A stretch of 64,000 nucleotides of DNA, taken from positions 4,588,001 to 4,652,000 of the forward strand of contig NZ_CP124747.1 in the NCBI RefSeq assembly GCF_041860085.1, written 5' to 3'. This document shows, piece by piece, positions 1 to 8,928 of this stretch. Positions within the stretch are counted from its first letter, which is position 1. Every line of letters begins with the position of its first letter. The notes under the pieces were generated by a model. The model had not been told where the DNA came from. It ran no database searches and saw only the letters and a program-made list of their open reading frames with translations. Position numbers and translations under genes: made by a program. Source of the stretch: Schlesneria sp. DSM 10557. Lineage in GTDB: Bacteria > Planctomycetota > Planctomycetia > Planctomycetales > Planctomycetaceae.

Positions 1-27
1 GGATTGCTGAACGTGGGGAGCGACTTG

Positions 28-1335
28 TTATGAGCCCGTTTTCCGTTTGGTGATAACGGGGATCAGGCCCGGGACTGAGCGGTGCAGTCCGTAAAGAAAT
101 GGAACCGTTGCCCAGTAAGGTGACGCTTCTGAGGGCTTGATCGCCGGAAGTCCCGAAGATGTGTCAATCGAGACTTGCCATCCGACGGCTGTGACGGGGA
201 CGTAAGTCACGTCATCAGCAAAATTTTCAGCGGCGGTCACGATTTCAGGCGCGCATTTCAGCATGAAATTGCGCGCGAGGCTGGATTGACGCTCAACCGC
301 CCGGGAGTCAAAGGCTTCGAACTGTTCGTTCGCGTTGGCCGGTGATCGGGCTGTCAGCCAAGGTTCGGGAAGCGGGTCCGACTCCAGAAGCTGCCACCAC
401 ATGTCAAACTTCGTCAGGATTACCACGAGCGGCCGCTTGTGTCGATCGGATTGCTTCAGGCCCGCGAAGCGACGGATTCTTGCGATGGCTTCCTGCAGGA
501 TCGGTTCCTGCCGCATGGTCTTCATCGCCGTCGTACCGCGCAGGGCCTGTTGATTGATCAGTCGCTGGAAGCGTGCATCCTGTGTCGGGTCGAACACAAA
601 GAACAGGACACGGGACTGAGCCATGTGCCGGGTCACGGGAGTAGCGGCTGTGTCTTTTCCGGGTTGGAACGATTCACCCGCGTTGTCGTACAGGCATACG
701 GTGCGGGAGAGTTTCGCGGCTTTGTGCGAGTTGGGGTGTCGGGGTTGAGGTTGGATGGAAAACAGGAATGGGCGGGGATAGCTGACGGTTTGGTTCCCGT
801 ACGAGACGGTATCGTAAAGATCGCCCTGCTCTTCCGTCTTGCGGATCAGGGTGGCGAGCGGCACGAGTTTGTCAGAGGATGCTCCAGAGAAAACCGATTC
901 TTCGTACTCATTGAGTTGCTGATTCAGGACAGGGTCTGCATCAGCAAAGCTGGTTCGGAATGTCAGCGGCAAGGTCTTGCGCAGCTCCCAGGTCATTGCG
1001 GCCAGGAAATAGGACTTGCCGCTGGCGGGGGCTCCGAAAATCGACAGAAAAAGGGGTTCCAGTTCCAGCAGAGAGCGAGGAATCGTCAAATGGCAATTCG
1101 GACACGCCAGCTGATGACAGGGAAACCCCTTCGCATCGATCGCTTCGCCGTTGACGGTAAAGCGTGTCGGAAGAAATCGCTGACTTTGTTCCGGGCCGAG
1201 TCGCATATCCCCCAGCAAGTCAGAATGTTCTGCAACCCACAGGAGTTTTTCCGGAGCGAAATGCTCCCAGCAATGCGGGCACGTGATGCGAGGCAGGAGG
1301 CCTGGTGGGCGTGATGGTAATGCAGTCGTCGGCAT
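28..1335 (-). CDS. Zinc-ribbon P-loop GTPase-like protein
   Basis: The 435-residue product begins with two CxxC pairs (C19/C22 and C78/C81) that look like a split zinc ribbon. A P-loop nucleotide-binding domain follows: GAPASGKS at 101-108 (G1/Walker A), DNAGE at 217-221 (G3-like DxxG) and TKFD at 308-311 (G4-like, T in place of N). This order fits the TRAFAC-class double-GTPase-like proteins found as uncharacterised genes in many bacteria. No membrane segment or signal peptide is visible, so it is probably cytoplasmic. The following minus-strand gene lies upstream (1423-2076) but is separated by about 90 bp. The partner and physiological role are unknown. The nucleotide-binding assignment is firm; GTP rather than ATP is inferred from the TKFD motif. 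Confidence 0.75.
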   Translation of the reverse strand: MPTTALPSRPPGLLPRITCPHCWEHFAPEKLLWVAEHSDLLGDMRLGPEQSQRFLPTRFTVNGEAIDAKGFPCHQLACPNCHLTIPRSLLELEPLFLSIFGAPASGKSYFLAAMTWELRKTLPLTFRTSFADADPVLNQQLNEYEESVFSGASSDKLVPLATLIRKTEEQGDLYDTVSYGNQTVSYPRPFLFSIQPQPRHPNSHKAAKLSRTVCLYDNAGESFQPGKDTAATPVTRHMAQSRVLFFVFDPTQDARFQRLINQQALRGTTAMKTMRQEPILQEAIARIRRFAGLKQSDRHKRPLVVILTKFDMWWQLLESDPLPEPWLTARSPANANEQFEAFDSRAVERQSSLARNFMLKCAPEIVTAAENFADDVTYVPVTAVGWQVSIDTSSGLPAIKPSEASPYWATVPFLYGLHRSVPGLIPVITKRKTGS

Positions 1336-1422
1336 GTTCGGGCCCTAACGAAAGTAAAATGCATATCTAGCCGAGTCTTCAGCCAACTGGACGGCGTGAT
1401 CAGTCGAGCGCCATTCGCTGAT

Positions 1423-2076
1423 TCATTTCTCGATCAGCTTTGTCGAAGTGGCGTCGATCTCGCTCCGAAATCTCGCATTCGCCGCGTCTGAGGCGCTTTC
1501 CAGGTCACGTTCGAGCTCTTTGAGAATGGGGCCCAATGTCTGGTCATTGCGGTGTTTTGAAGCGATTTCCCACGCGGACGTCAGGTCACGATGGGCTTTC
1601 CCGTGCTCGTTCCTGGCCATTGCGGAACGGGCCTGATCGCGCAGTGTTTTGACTTTTTTTAGTGCAGACGCAGGATCGAGCGGAAGTTTTTCAGGCTGAT
1701 TGGTCTGTTTCGGTCCGGTTCCACTGCCCTCAGTGTGAGGGCTCGCTTCGGCTCGTTCCTCGTCCAGCGGTTCTGTGGGCTTTTCCTGGGGAATCCGTTG
1801 AAACGATGACTCAACTTGGGAGTGCGTCTTCGGTAGGGCGGTCTCGGTCTCGGGGGCTCGCTCTGCAGGCGTGGTCTGTGGTTCGTGCGAACGGTCCCCC
1901 GGGGACGGATTCGGTGGTACGACGGACGTCCCGGTGCGATTGCAACCCAACGCCGCTGTCAACACAAGTGCCAGGAAAGACTTGATAACGGCTGGTGGAG
2001 CCTGGGGGGGGCGTGCCGGGGGGCATAAATGGACACGGTGTCCGTGGGTGGGTTCGACTCGACTGATTCGCTGCAT
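1423..2076 (-). CDS. Putative lipoprotein, low-complexity linker plus helical C-terminus
   Basis: I do not recognise this family. The reading frame is open back to 2271, but the mature-protein signal is a lipobox (LTAALGC), so the start must lie shortly upstream; the ATG at 2076 gives a 217-residue protein with the lipobox Cys at residue 45, and ATGs at 2112 and 2118 are alternatives. After the Cys there is a Pro/Thr/Glu-rich linker of about 75 residues, then a charged, probably helical segment (DPASALKKVKTLRDQARSAM onward) to the C-terminus. Export and lipid anchoring are inferred from the lipobox. The n-region is unusually long and Arg/Pro rich, so the start is uncertain. Function unknown. 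Confidence 0.5.
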   Translation of the reverse strand: MQRISRVEPTHGHRVHLCPPARPPQAPPAVIKSFLALVLTAALGCNRTGTSVVPPNPSPGDRSHEPQTTPAERAPETETALPKTHSQVESSFQRIPQEKPTEPLDEERAEASPHTEGSGTGPKQTNQPEKLPLDPASALKKVKTLRDQARSAMARNEHGKAHRDLTSAWEIASKHRNDQTLGPILKELERDLESASDAANARFRSEIDATSTKLIEK

Positions 2077-2271
2077 TTCCTCAACATTGGATAAATGTGA
2101 CAGAATGTTCATTTTCATTGTTTCACAATGACAATAGGCTTCACTGGAGTAAAACGCAACATGTTCTCGCGGGTTAGCGGAAATTTCATCGGAGAGGCAG
2201 TGGTTCCTGCCGCTACGGATCCTGATTTCCGGGAATTCGACCAGTTGATTCCGGCAGAGATCGATCGACAA

Positions 2272-2757
2272 TTACTCCTTTGTTTCTGAATATGGAGTAC
2301 AGAAATATCAATAAGGGGAACAAAAGTAAATTGAATTGCTGAGGCGGGAAGCGGGTCGGGGATGGCTGGTCAGTGAGGTCGGTCTGACGCGTGAGTGCAG
2401 AGGTGAATCGGTCCGCACTCCTATCATCGCCGGTTCATCCCGGGAACGGCGCTCTTAAGTTAAGAGCGAGCGACACTGGCAGTGTGGTCGGGGAGGGATT
2501 GCCGTTCAGGCTGCTGAATTTGATTTCAGGCCGTGGGCGTTCTGTGGCAGAAGAGGTCTCAACACACCAGTCGTCGCCTGGGCAATCTGAGTGGAGCCTG
2601 TAAATTGAGATGTGCGATGTAACGTATTTGTCAGGCAGAGTTTCTGATGCAGATCCCTGTCCGGGTAATACGCGAGAGGCTTGATCGCCAGGGGCTCGCG
2701 GGAGCCGCAATGGGGGCGATCTCCCTGGGGCTTCGGTTCAATCACAGTCTTCCCGGG
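2272..2757. other. Intergenic, no gene seen
   Basis: The stretch between the lipoprotein gene and the phosphatase gene holds only short frames with no recognisable product. AT-rich sequence around 2280-2335 directly upstream of the longest possible lipoprotein frame could be promoter DNA for that minus-strand gene. Confidence 0.4.
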
Positions 2758-3213
2758 TCACGCATGGGGGTCATTCGACAAGCGGTCAAGGAGCTTTGTC
2801 ACTTCTCTTTCGAGGTGGGGGAGCGCTTCTTCAGGTGACGCGCAGTCGATATCGTGGACTTGCCAGAATTCGACTTTGTGCAGCCAGTCGGGGAAGCGGG
2901 CAGTCATCAGCGGCCGGTGCTCTGTCTCTTTCACCGCAACGATGCGATGGGCGGCCTCCAGATCCTGGGCCGTCAGGTCCTGCGGAAGTCTCTCATAGGG
3001 ACTTATGGGAATCTCGAGCTGTCCAAGGTGTCCTACTGTGTACCGGGACATGTTCCCCAGATTGGCAGGATCCAGTGCAAGTCCGCGCGATTCCGCACGC
3101 CATGCCAGGTTATTCCGTGCCGCGTGCCAATTGAAGTAGATCTCGGCAAAACGGCTGCGGTAGTAGTTCCCTGTGCAGAGAAACAAAATCGTCCGGTGCG
3201 AAATCGCAGACAC
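2758..3213 (-). CDS. Low-molecular-weight protein tyrosine phosphatase-like protein
   Basis: The 151-residue protein starts with a beta-strand and the LMW-PTP/arsenate reductase P-loop: CTGNYYRSR, with nucleophile C13 and the phosphate-binding R19 of the CX5R signature. Family members remove phosphate from tyrosine (or act as arsenate reductases with extra Cys residues). The usual loop reads CxGNxCRS; here both variable positions are Tyr, so the second Cys that many members use for redox protection is absent, which argues against the arsenate reductase reaction. An acidic residue that could be the general acid lies in the VHDIDCASPEE segment near residue 120. It is cytoplasmic and monocistronic. 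Substrate unknown. Confidence 0.78.
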   Translation of the reverse strand: MSAISHRTILFLCTGNYYRSRFAEIYFNWHAARNNLAWRAESRGLALDPANLGNMSRYTVGHLGQLEIPISPYERLPQDLTAQDLEAAHRIVAVKETEHRPLMTARFPDWLHKVEFWQVHDIDCASPEEALPHLEREVTKLLDRLSNDPHA

Positions 3214-3589
3214 TCTTTGGTCCTTGGGTCGGAAATCAGGCCGTGGTGCAAGGCGGAGTGAGACCTTTGCCCTCTCGTCTCCGGAGGGGGAATTTACTGG
3301 ATGAGTCCGGTGATCGCCAATGGTCCTGCCCCCCCGCCCAACCTTGTTCGCTGTTCCGAATTCATTGCAGGTGATCCGTCCGTTGCGACCTGGTGATGGC
3401 GGATAACGGGGTTGGTTAATCGCGTGAACTGATGGTTCCTACTGGCACCAATTGAAGTAAGTATTAATGTCTGTTGTTTTGTTTACTTTGGTGTTGCAAA
3501 AAGATTATTCTAAGGGGGGCTTGAGTCGGGACTTGGTGCGTGGCGTTGTAAGCTGATTTAAATAAATGAGTTGAGATGAATCCTTGGCT
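3214..3589. other. Divergent intergenic region
   Basis: This spacer separates the minus-strand phosphatase from the plus-strand protease. It holds no credible gene. The AT-rich run at about 3450-3570 should contain the protease promoter, but I cannot assign exact -35 and -10 boxes. Confidence 0.4.
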
Positions 3590-5830
3590 ATGAATGCGAG
3601 AATCCTCTGTCCCCGGTGCACTGCATCGATCCGGATCGGTGACAAGCACAAAGGCCGAACTGTCGGCTGTCCTCGTTGCGGTAGCTCCGTCGAGCTTCCC
3701 AGTGGGATGTTTGCAACTCCCGTAGAGCACGCCGGCCCGCCTGCCATGACTCCTGCGACCGTCACTAAACGAGTGAGTCAGAGGGTCGCTTCGACACCCC
3801 TGCCGCCGGTATTGGCCAAACCGGACGAGAAACCGAAACAAGTCGCAAAGAGGAATCAAACTGCCCTGGTCGGGGTGGGGGCAGTCATCGTCGTTTTTGG
3901 TCTCGGGCTGATGTATGTGATCAGCAGCTATTTCAGCTCAGCCAGGACGAACGCCCCTGGCCAAGTTACTGTTGTTCCTCCGTCAAAGGCGGAGGGGTTC
4001 GAGGGGGCATCGCCATCCCTGGAAGAGGACGATTCGCAGGTCACTGAAACTTCAGCTCCAGATGGTATGAGGGGAGACTCGGGGTATGAATGGGAGGTCA
4101 GATCGCCTGTGGTGCCGACTTCTCGCAGTGCGCCCAGTTCTGGAGGTACGCTGGATATCAGTGAGATTTCTGAACGTTCCGCACGAGGGTTAGTCGCGAT
4201 CCGTACCATGGATAGCAATGGCCGGAGTAGGGGTATGGGGGGCGGTTTCCTGATCAATCGGGACGGGTATGTCGCGACCAATTTTCATGTCATGGAAGAT
4301 TGTGAGATGGCAGAAGCTGAGTTCCGCGACGGCGAACGAGTTCGCATCTCCGGTTACCGAGCATTTGATGCGAAACGTGATATTGCCATTGTTCAAATCG
4401 AAACTGTCCCACATGGTGCCGTTCCGCTCGAACTGGCATCTCGTCTGGATGTCAAACAGGGGGCTTCTGTTGTCGCAATGGGGCATCCGCGCGGTCTGCG
4501 ATTTACCGCGACGGAAGGGATCGTAAATGCGATTCAGAAGACGAGTGATCTGCCTGCAGACATACGCAGTGATTTGAAAAGTCCGGACGACCAAATCTGG
4601 ATTCAATCCAGTGCGAAGATGTTTCCGGGGAGCAGCGGTGGTCCCCTGCTCTCTCGTTCCGGAAAAGTGGTGGGCATCAACTCGTGGATTACCGTCGACA
4701 TTGATTTTGGTTTCGCACTCGCCGTGCAGCACTTGACGGAACTGGCGTCGCAGGCGGGAAGCGAAGTGCTGGAATTGGCAGAAGTGAATCGGAAGAATCG
4801 CGGCGAGAACGATCTGTTCGATCCCCAGGTCGAAGCAATTCACAAAGACTATGTACGCAACTATGAGGAATTCAGAAGACGGCTAAAGGCAGCAAAATCC
4901 GAGGCGGAAGTCGAAAAGCTTCTGGTCTCAGAGAACCCCGCGCGACGTGACGTGCCGAGACTCCTTAAGATTGCGAGTGAAAATCCCAAAACTTCAACCG
5001 CCTTCGAAGCAATGTTTGTTGCACTGGTGCTGCTGTCCGATTACTACCCCCAATCTTCCGCGATCGCCCCCCTACACCAGGTGACATCTCAACTGCTTCG
5101 CGACCATCTCGAAGATGACGCCTTCGACATCGCGGTCGAATTGGTCGGAGACTTCGATCTTACCCCCGCCAAAAATTTTCTGACGGAAGTGATCAATCGA
5201 AGTCCAGATAAAGAAACCCAGGGCATCGCCTGTCTTCTACTGGCGCGTTTATTGATCGCGTCAGAGAAGCCGGGGCCGAAGGTCGAGGGAATTCGACTGT
5301 TAGAACGTGTGATCAACGAATTTAGTGACGTGGTGCTGCGTGACAAGCCCATCGTGAAAGAGGCAGAACGGGTTCTATTTGCAGAACGGCATCTGGCAAT
5401 TGGAGTGAAGGCGCCCGAAATCATTGGCCGGGATGTCGCTGGAAACGAGTTCAAATTGAGTGACCACCGGGGTAAGGTGGTGATGCTCAGTTTCTTCGCC
5501 AATTGGAGTTCTCACTGTACCAGTATGTACCGCAATGAACGCAGGATGGTCGAACTGCAACAGGGAAGGCCCTACGTCCTGCTGGGGGTCAACTGCGACC
5601 CCGAGAGCGTACTCGACCGGTTGGTTGCCACAGAAATCGTAACGTGGCGATGCTGGGCGGATGGCGTGGGCGGTCCAATCTTCACCGAATGGCAGGTCGA
5701 TGAACTTCCAATGATTTACTTGATTGATCATCAGGGAATTATCCGTCACAAGTTCGATGAAGTCCCTGACTCTGAAGATATTGACCGTGCTCTCGCTCAG
5801 ATGGTCGGCAAAGTCAGGGGCGGCAGGTAG
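3590..5830 (+). CDS. Membrane-anchored trypsin-like serine protease fused to a thioredoxin-like domain
   Basis: Using the ATG at 3590 (a TTG two codons earlier is possible), this is a 746-residue fusion. Numbering from that TTG: zinc ribbon C9/C12 and C29/C32; one transmembrane helix at about 93-118; a Ser/Pro-rich linker; a DegP/S1C-type protease domain with triad H235 (TNFHV), D266 (KRDIAI) and S351 (GSSGGP); a helical region of about 250 residues; and a C-terminal AhpC/TSA-TlpA-like domain from about 605 (KAPEIIGRDVAGNEF). In the last domain the redox motif reads NWSSHCT, so only the second Cys of WCxxC remains and ordinary disulfide chemistry is unlikely. The topology puts the zinc ribbon inside and the protease outside the cytoplasmic membrane. 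Role in envelope protein quality control is inferred. Confidence 0.85.
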   Translation: MNARILCPRCTASIRIGDKHKGRTVGCPRCGSSVELPSGMFATPVEHAGPPAMTPATVTKRVSQRVASTPLPPVLAKPDEKPKQVAKRNQTALVGVGAVIVVFGLGLMYVISSYFSSARTNAPGQVTVVPPSKAEGFEGASPSLEEDDSQVTETSAPDGMRGDSGYEWEVRSPVVPTSRSAPSSGGTLDISEISERSARGLVAIRTMDSNGRSRGMGGGFLINRDGYVATNFHVMEDCEMAEAEFRDGERVRISGYRAFDAKRDIAIVQIETVPHGAVPLELASRLDVKQGASVVAMGHPRGLRFTATEGIVNAIQKTSDLPADIRSDLKSPDDQIWIQSSAKMFPGSSGGPLLSRSGKVVGINSWITVDIDFGFALAVQHLTELASQAGSEVLELAEVNRKNRGENDLFDPQVEAIHKDYVRNYEEFRRRLKAAKSEAEVEKLLVSENPARRDVPRLLKIASENPKTSTAFEAMFVALVLLSDYYPQSSAIAPLHQVTSQLLRDHLEDDAFDIAVELVGDFDLTPAKNFLTEVINRSPDKETQGIACLLLARLLIASEKPGPKVEGIRLLERVINEFSDVVLRDKPIVKEAERVLFAERHLAIGVKAPEIIGRDVAGNEFKLSDHRGKVVMLSFFANWSSHCTSMYRNERRMVELQQGRPYVLLGVNCDPESVLDRLVATEIVTWRCWADGVGGPIFTEWQVDELPMIYLIDHQGIIRHKFDEVPDSEDIDRALAQMVGKVRGGR

Positions 5831-6193
5831 AGACTTTCTCGATAAGAGGTGGTTGAGGGGCAAGGGGATCCTGGAAATCAATTGTCGTGCGCCCTCTGCT
5901 GATTTGAAGTTTATTGTGTGTCTGTTCAGTGTGTTGGGGGCGGTCGCGTCTATCTTTGGATGCCCAGGGAGACGCCGCAGCCGGTTTGCACTCTGCCCTC
6001 GAACGTCTCGTGATCTGCGGGAAACCGAAGATCTGAGGATTCCCTGGCGGGAGCGAATCCCTCTGTCCTGCATTCGTGGTGATTTGCCGGGAACTGGTCA
6101 GGTCGCTACGCTCCCATGTCCTGCTTTTACTGCGTGCTGACTGCTTTTGGTGGTTGCGCGCTTCTCATTAACCCCGCCTTAAAGGAATTTCTT
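5831..6193. other. Intergenic, no gene seen
   Basis: The stretch upstream of the peroxiredoxin holds overlapping spurious frames only. It must carry the peroxiredoxin promoter, but I find no clear OxyR- or Fur-like operator by eye. Confidence 0.35.
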
Positions 6194-6796
6194 GTGGCCG
6201 TTCTCGTCGGTAAACCAGCTCCAGATTTCACTGCCACCGCAGTGATGGGTAACAACGAAATCCGTGACTACTCCCTGTCCAAAGAGATCAAGGGAAAGTA
6301 CGCGGTCATTTTCTTCTACCCGCTCGATTTCACCTTCGTCTGCCCTTCGGAACTGATCGCGTTTGATCACCGACTCAACGAGTTCAAGCAGCGTGGTGTC
6401 GAAGTTATCGGGGTGTCGATCGATTCTCAGTTCACACATCTCGCATGGAAGAACACCCCCGTCAATGACGGTGGTATTGGTCAGGTTCAGTATCCGCTGA
6501 TCGCGGACATCAAGCACGAAATCTGCCGTGCTTATGATGTCGAGTTCTGCGATGCCGGTGTTGCCTTCCGCGGCTCGTTCCTGATCGACCAGCAGGGTGT
6601 CGTCCGTCACCAGGTCGTGAACGATCTGCCGCTCGGACGAAACGTCGACGAGATGCTGCGCATGATCGACGCGCTGCAGTTCACCGAACAGCATGGCGAA
6701 GTCTGCCCGGCGGGCTGGAGCAAGGGGAAACCCGGTATGAAGGCTTCCACCAGCGGAGTCGCTGAATACCTCGCTACACACGGGAAAGACCTGTAA
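6194..6796 (+). CDS. 2-Cys peroxiredoxin (AhpC/Prx1 type)
   Basis: The start is the GTG at 6194, preceded by AAAGGA at about 8 bp; the longer frame from 6116 adds a non-homologous leader. The 200-residue enzyme has the peroxidatic Cys in FTFVCPSE (C50) and the resolving Cys in GEVCPAGW (about C171), the layout of typical 2-Cys peroxiredoxins, and ends in a tail (YLATHGKDL) like those that make the eukaryotic-type enzymes sensitive to overoxidation. It reduces H2O2 and organic hydroperoxides in the cytoplasm using thioredoxin or a similar donor. No reductase gene (ahpF, trx) is adjacent. A hairpin follows at 6816-6847. Confidence 0.95.
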   Translation: MAVLVGKPAPDFTATAVMGNNEIRDYSLSKEIKGKYAVIFFYPLDFTFVCPSELIAFDHRLNEFKQRGVEVIGVSIDSQFTHLAWKNTPVNDGGIGQVQYPLIADIKHEICRAYDVEFCDAGVAFRGSFLIDQQGVVRHQVVNDLPLGRNVDEMLRMIDALQFTEQHGEVCPAGWSKGKPGMKASTSGVAEYLATHGKDL

Positions 6797-6815
6797 GAAT
6801 CGACTGACGCTCAAG

Positions 6816-6847
6816 CAGCGGGCTCTCCTTCACACGATAGCCCGCTG
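6816..6847 (+). terminator. Hairpin after peroxiredoxin gene
   Basis: The 9-bp perfect inverted repeat CAGCGGGCT / AGCCCGCTG (6816-6824 and 6839-6847) lies 19 bp past the peroxiredoxin stop codon. There is no T-tract, so it may be a stabilising stem or a Rho-assisted terminator. Confidence 0.45.
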
Positions 6848-7463
6848 TCTGGGCGATGCCCCCTGTCCTTATGGGACTGCTGAGGGGAAGACGGGGAAAC
6901 TCGTAGGCCAGTACTTTCGTACCGCGCCTTCAGGGGCCAAAATGCGGGTGGTTCCAGTGGATCCCGCAAACTCCAAGAGCGTGAGTGACGGAGCCTCGAT
7001 TGCTCTTCACCAGGGTGTGATCCACGCCCAGTTTCCGTAGCTTCTTGGATCTCTCTGGGACGGCGCTTCTCGCCCGGCTCTGAGGGCCTGAGCAGTCCTG
7101 CATCGCAGGAGATCCTGCTCACCAAGATCTCACGGGAAGGCGTGTCAGCCGCCGGAACAGCAGCGATCGAACCCGCAACCGAATTCGAGAAGGCCTTGTC
7201 GTGAGTGCTACCCAGGCGGTTAAAGAAACACGGGCCAGAATGGCTCCCGGTGTGGACGACTCATCGTCTTGCAGGAGGTGTTTTGACGCTGGATTGCGGT
7301 TCCAAACTGAATCGCAGATGAAGGGGATCGAATTCTCGTGGCGACTCGCCGTTGCCGCCGCATTTCGATCTTGCGGGACAACTCGGCTGTTGGTCTATTG
7401 ACGTTCGGCAGTCGATGCCAGGGATCTCGAGAATCGACCGCGTTTTAAAGAAGTCGTCATTCC
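6848..7463. other. Intergenic, no gene seen
   Basis: About 600 bp between the peroxiredoxin and gspF. Short frames (for example one from a GTG at 7201) have no recognisable product and no ribosome binding site. I see no RNA gene or repeat. Confidence 0.4.
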
Positions 7464-8705
7464 ATGGCAGAATTTCGCTATATCGCCCGTGAACTTTCAG
7501 GGGCCCAGGTCGTCGGGACACTTTCTGCGGCATCTGAGCGCGAGGCGCTGGGATCGCTGGCGGCGAAGAATCTGTTTCCGGTTTCGATTACTCTGGCCGA
7601 GGCGGCGCGGGCCCATCAGGCGAATAAGCGAAAGCGAGTCCCCGCGCGCATTCTGACCGTCTTTTACACTCAACTTGCCGACCTGCTGCGAGCGGGCGTT
7701 CCGTTGCTCCGATCGCTGGATCTGCTGGTTCGGCAGACCCGTCATATGACGCTGAAGATGGTGGTGCAGGAAGTGCGCGACCAGGTCGCTGACGGGACTC
7801 GTCTGGCGGAAGCCATGCGACAGCATCCCACGGTCTTCAATGATTTGACGATCAGCATGGTGCGCGCGGGTGAGGAAGGGAGCTTCATGGAAGAGTCGCT
7901 CCAGCGAATCGCCGACTTCACCGAGCATCAGGAAGAGTTAAAAGGTCGTGTGGTCGGGGCAATGGCCTATCCGGCATTTCTGGTGGTGGTCGGGGGATTG
8001 ATCCTGGTCGGCATGCTGATCTTCTTTGTCCCCAAATTTGAACCTCTGTTTGAAACCATGCGAACCGAGGGGACGTTGCCCTCCGCCACGATCCTGTTGC
8101 TGGCGGCCAGTTCGTTCTTTCAGAAATACATCCTGGTCATGCTGGGAGTGATTGCGGTGGCGTTTCACTTTATTCGGCAGTACTTCTCGAATGACGCCGG
8201 AAGACTGCGATTGGACGAGTTCCGGTTGAAGACCGTCGGTGTGGGGCGGGTCATCCGCAGTCTGGCGGTGGCACGGTTCTGCCGCGTGCTGGGGACGCTG
8301 CTCAAGAATGGCGTGCCGATCCTGACCGCCCTGCACATCGCTAAAGACGCGACCGGGAATCGCGTGATCAGCACTGCGATTGCTCAGGCGGCGGATCACG
8401 TTTCCTCGGGACGTTCTCTGGCACAACCTCTGGCGGAATGTGGTCAGTTTCCTCCCGACGTGCTTGAGATGATCGCGGTGGGGGAAGAAGCGAACAATCT
8501 GGAATCGGTTCTGGTGGGGATCGCCGAAAAAATGGAGCGGCAGACGAATCGCCAGCTCGAAATGGTGGTTCGACTGCTGGAACCGCTGATGCTGGTCGTC
8601 ATGGCGGGGGTCATTCTGTTTGTATTGATCGCGCTCATGCTGCCAATCTTTAACAGTTCTTCGATGGCGGGTGTGGAATCGGCGATTGGGCAGTTCTTCT
8701 GCTGA
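7464..8705 (+). CDS. Type II secretion / type IV pilus inner-membrane platform protein (GspF/PilC family)
   Basis: The 413-residue protein has the N-terminal strand-rich start of GspF/PilC proteins (MAEFRYIARELSGAQVVGT), two repeated T2SSF helical domains (about 70-190 and 275-395) and three hydrophobic helices near 170-195, 220-240 and 375-400. These proteins form the inner-membrane platform that couples the GspE/PilB ATPase to pseudopilus or pilus assembly. No other secretion gene is adjacent; the best partner in the window is the gspE-like gene at 24268-26091, so the machinery is dispersed, as is common in planctomycetes. The ATG at 7464 matches the family start. Confidence 0.92.
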   Translation: MAEFRYIARELSGAQVVGTLSAASEREALGSLAAKNLFPVSITLAEAARAHQANKRKRVPARILTVFYTQLADLLRAGVPLLRSLDLLVRQTRHMTLKMVVQEVRDQVADGTRLAEAMRQHPTVFNDLTISMVRAGEEGSFMEESLQRIADFTEHQEELKGRVVGAMAYPAFLVVVGGLILVGMLIFFVPKFEPLFETMRTEGTLPSATILLLAASSFFQKYILVMLGVIAVAFHFIRQYFSNDAGRLRLDEFRLKTVGVGRVIRSLAVARFCRVLGTLLKNGVPILTALHIAKDATGNRVISTAIAQAADHVSSGRSLAQPLAECGQFPPDVLEMIAVGEEANNLESVLVGIAEKMERQTNRQLEMVVRLLEPLMLVVMAGVILFVLIALMLPIFNSSSMAGVESAIGQFFC

Positions 8706-8928
8706 AAAATTTTCACAGACTGTTCAGCAGGGTTTTCAGTGCATCGGCAGATTTTGCCATTGCTCGATGTCAATCTGCGTTAGATGCGGTTTACCCAGGC
8801 TCAACAGCCGATGTATCTCCTAAGTAGAACCACGGACGGTACCGCCGCCTCGGCTGACACGGGCACTCACAACCGATTTCTGCCGAACTCGGCCACTCAG
8901 GACGGGACAGTGAGGGAGAACCTTCTTT

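Noticed and set aside
439-1314. Long plus-strand frame antisense to the GTPase-like gene
   Set aside because: The opposite strand carries clear motifs; this frame is GC-rich antisense shadow with no family resemblance.
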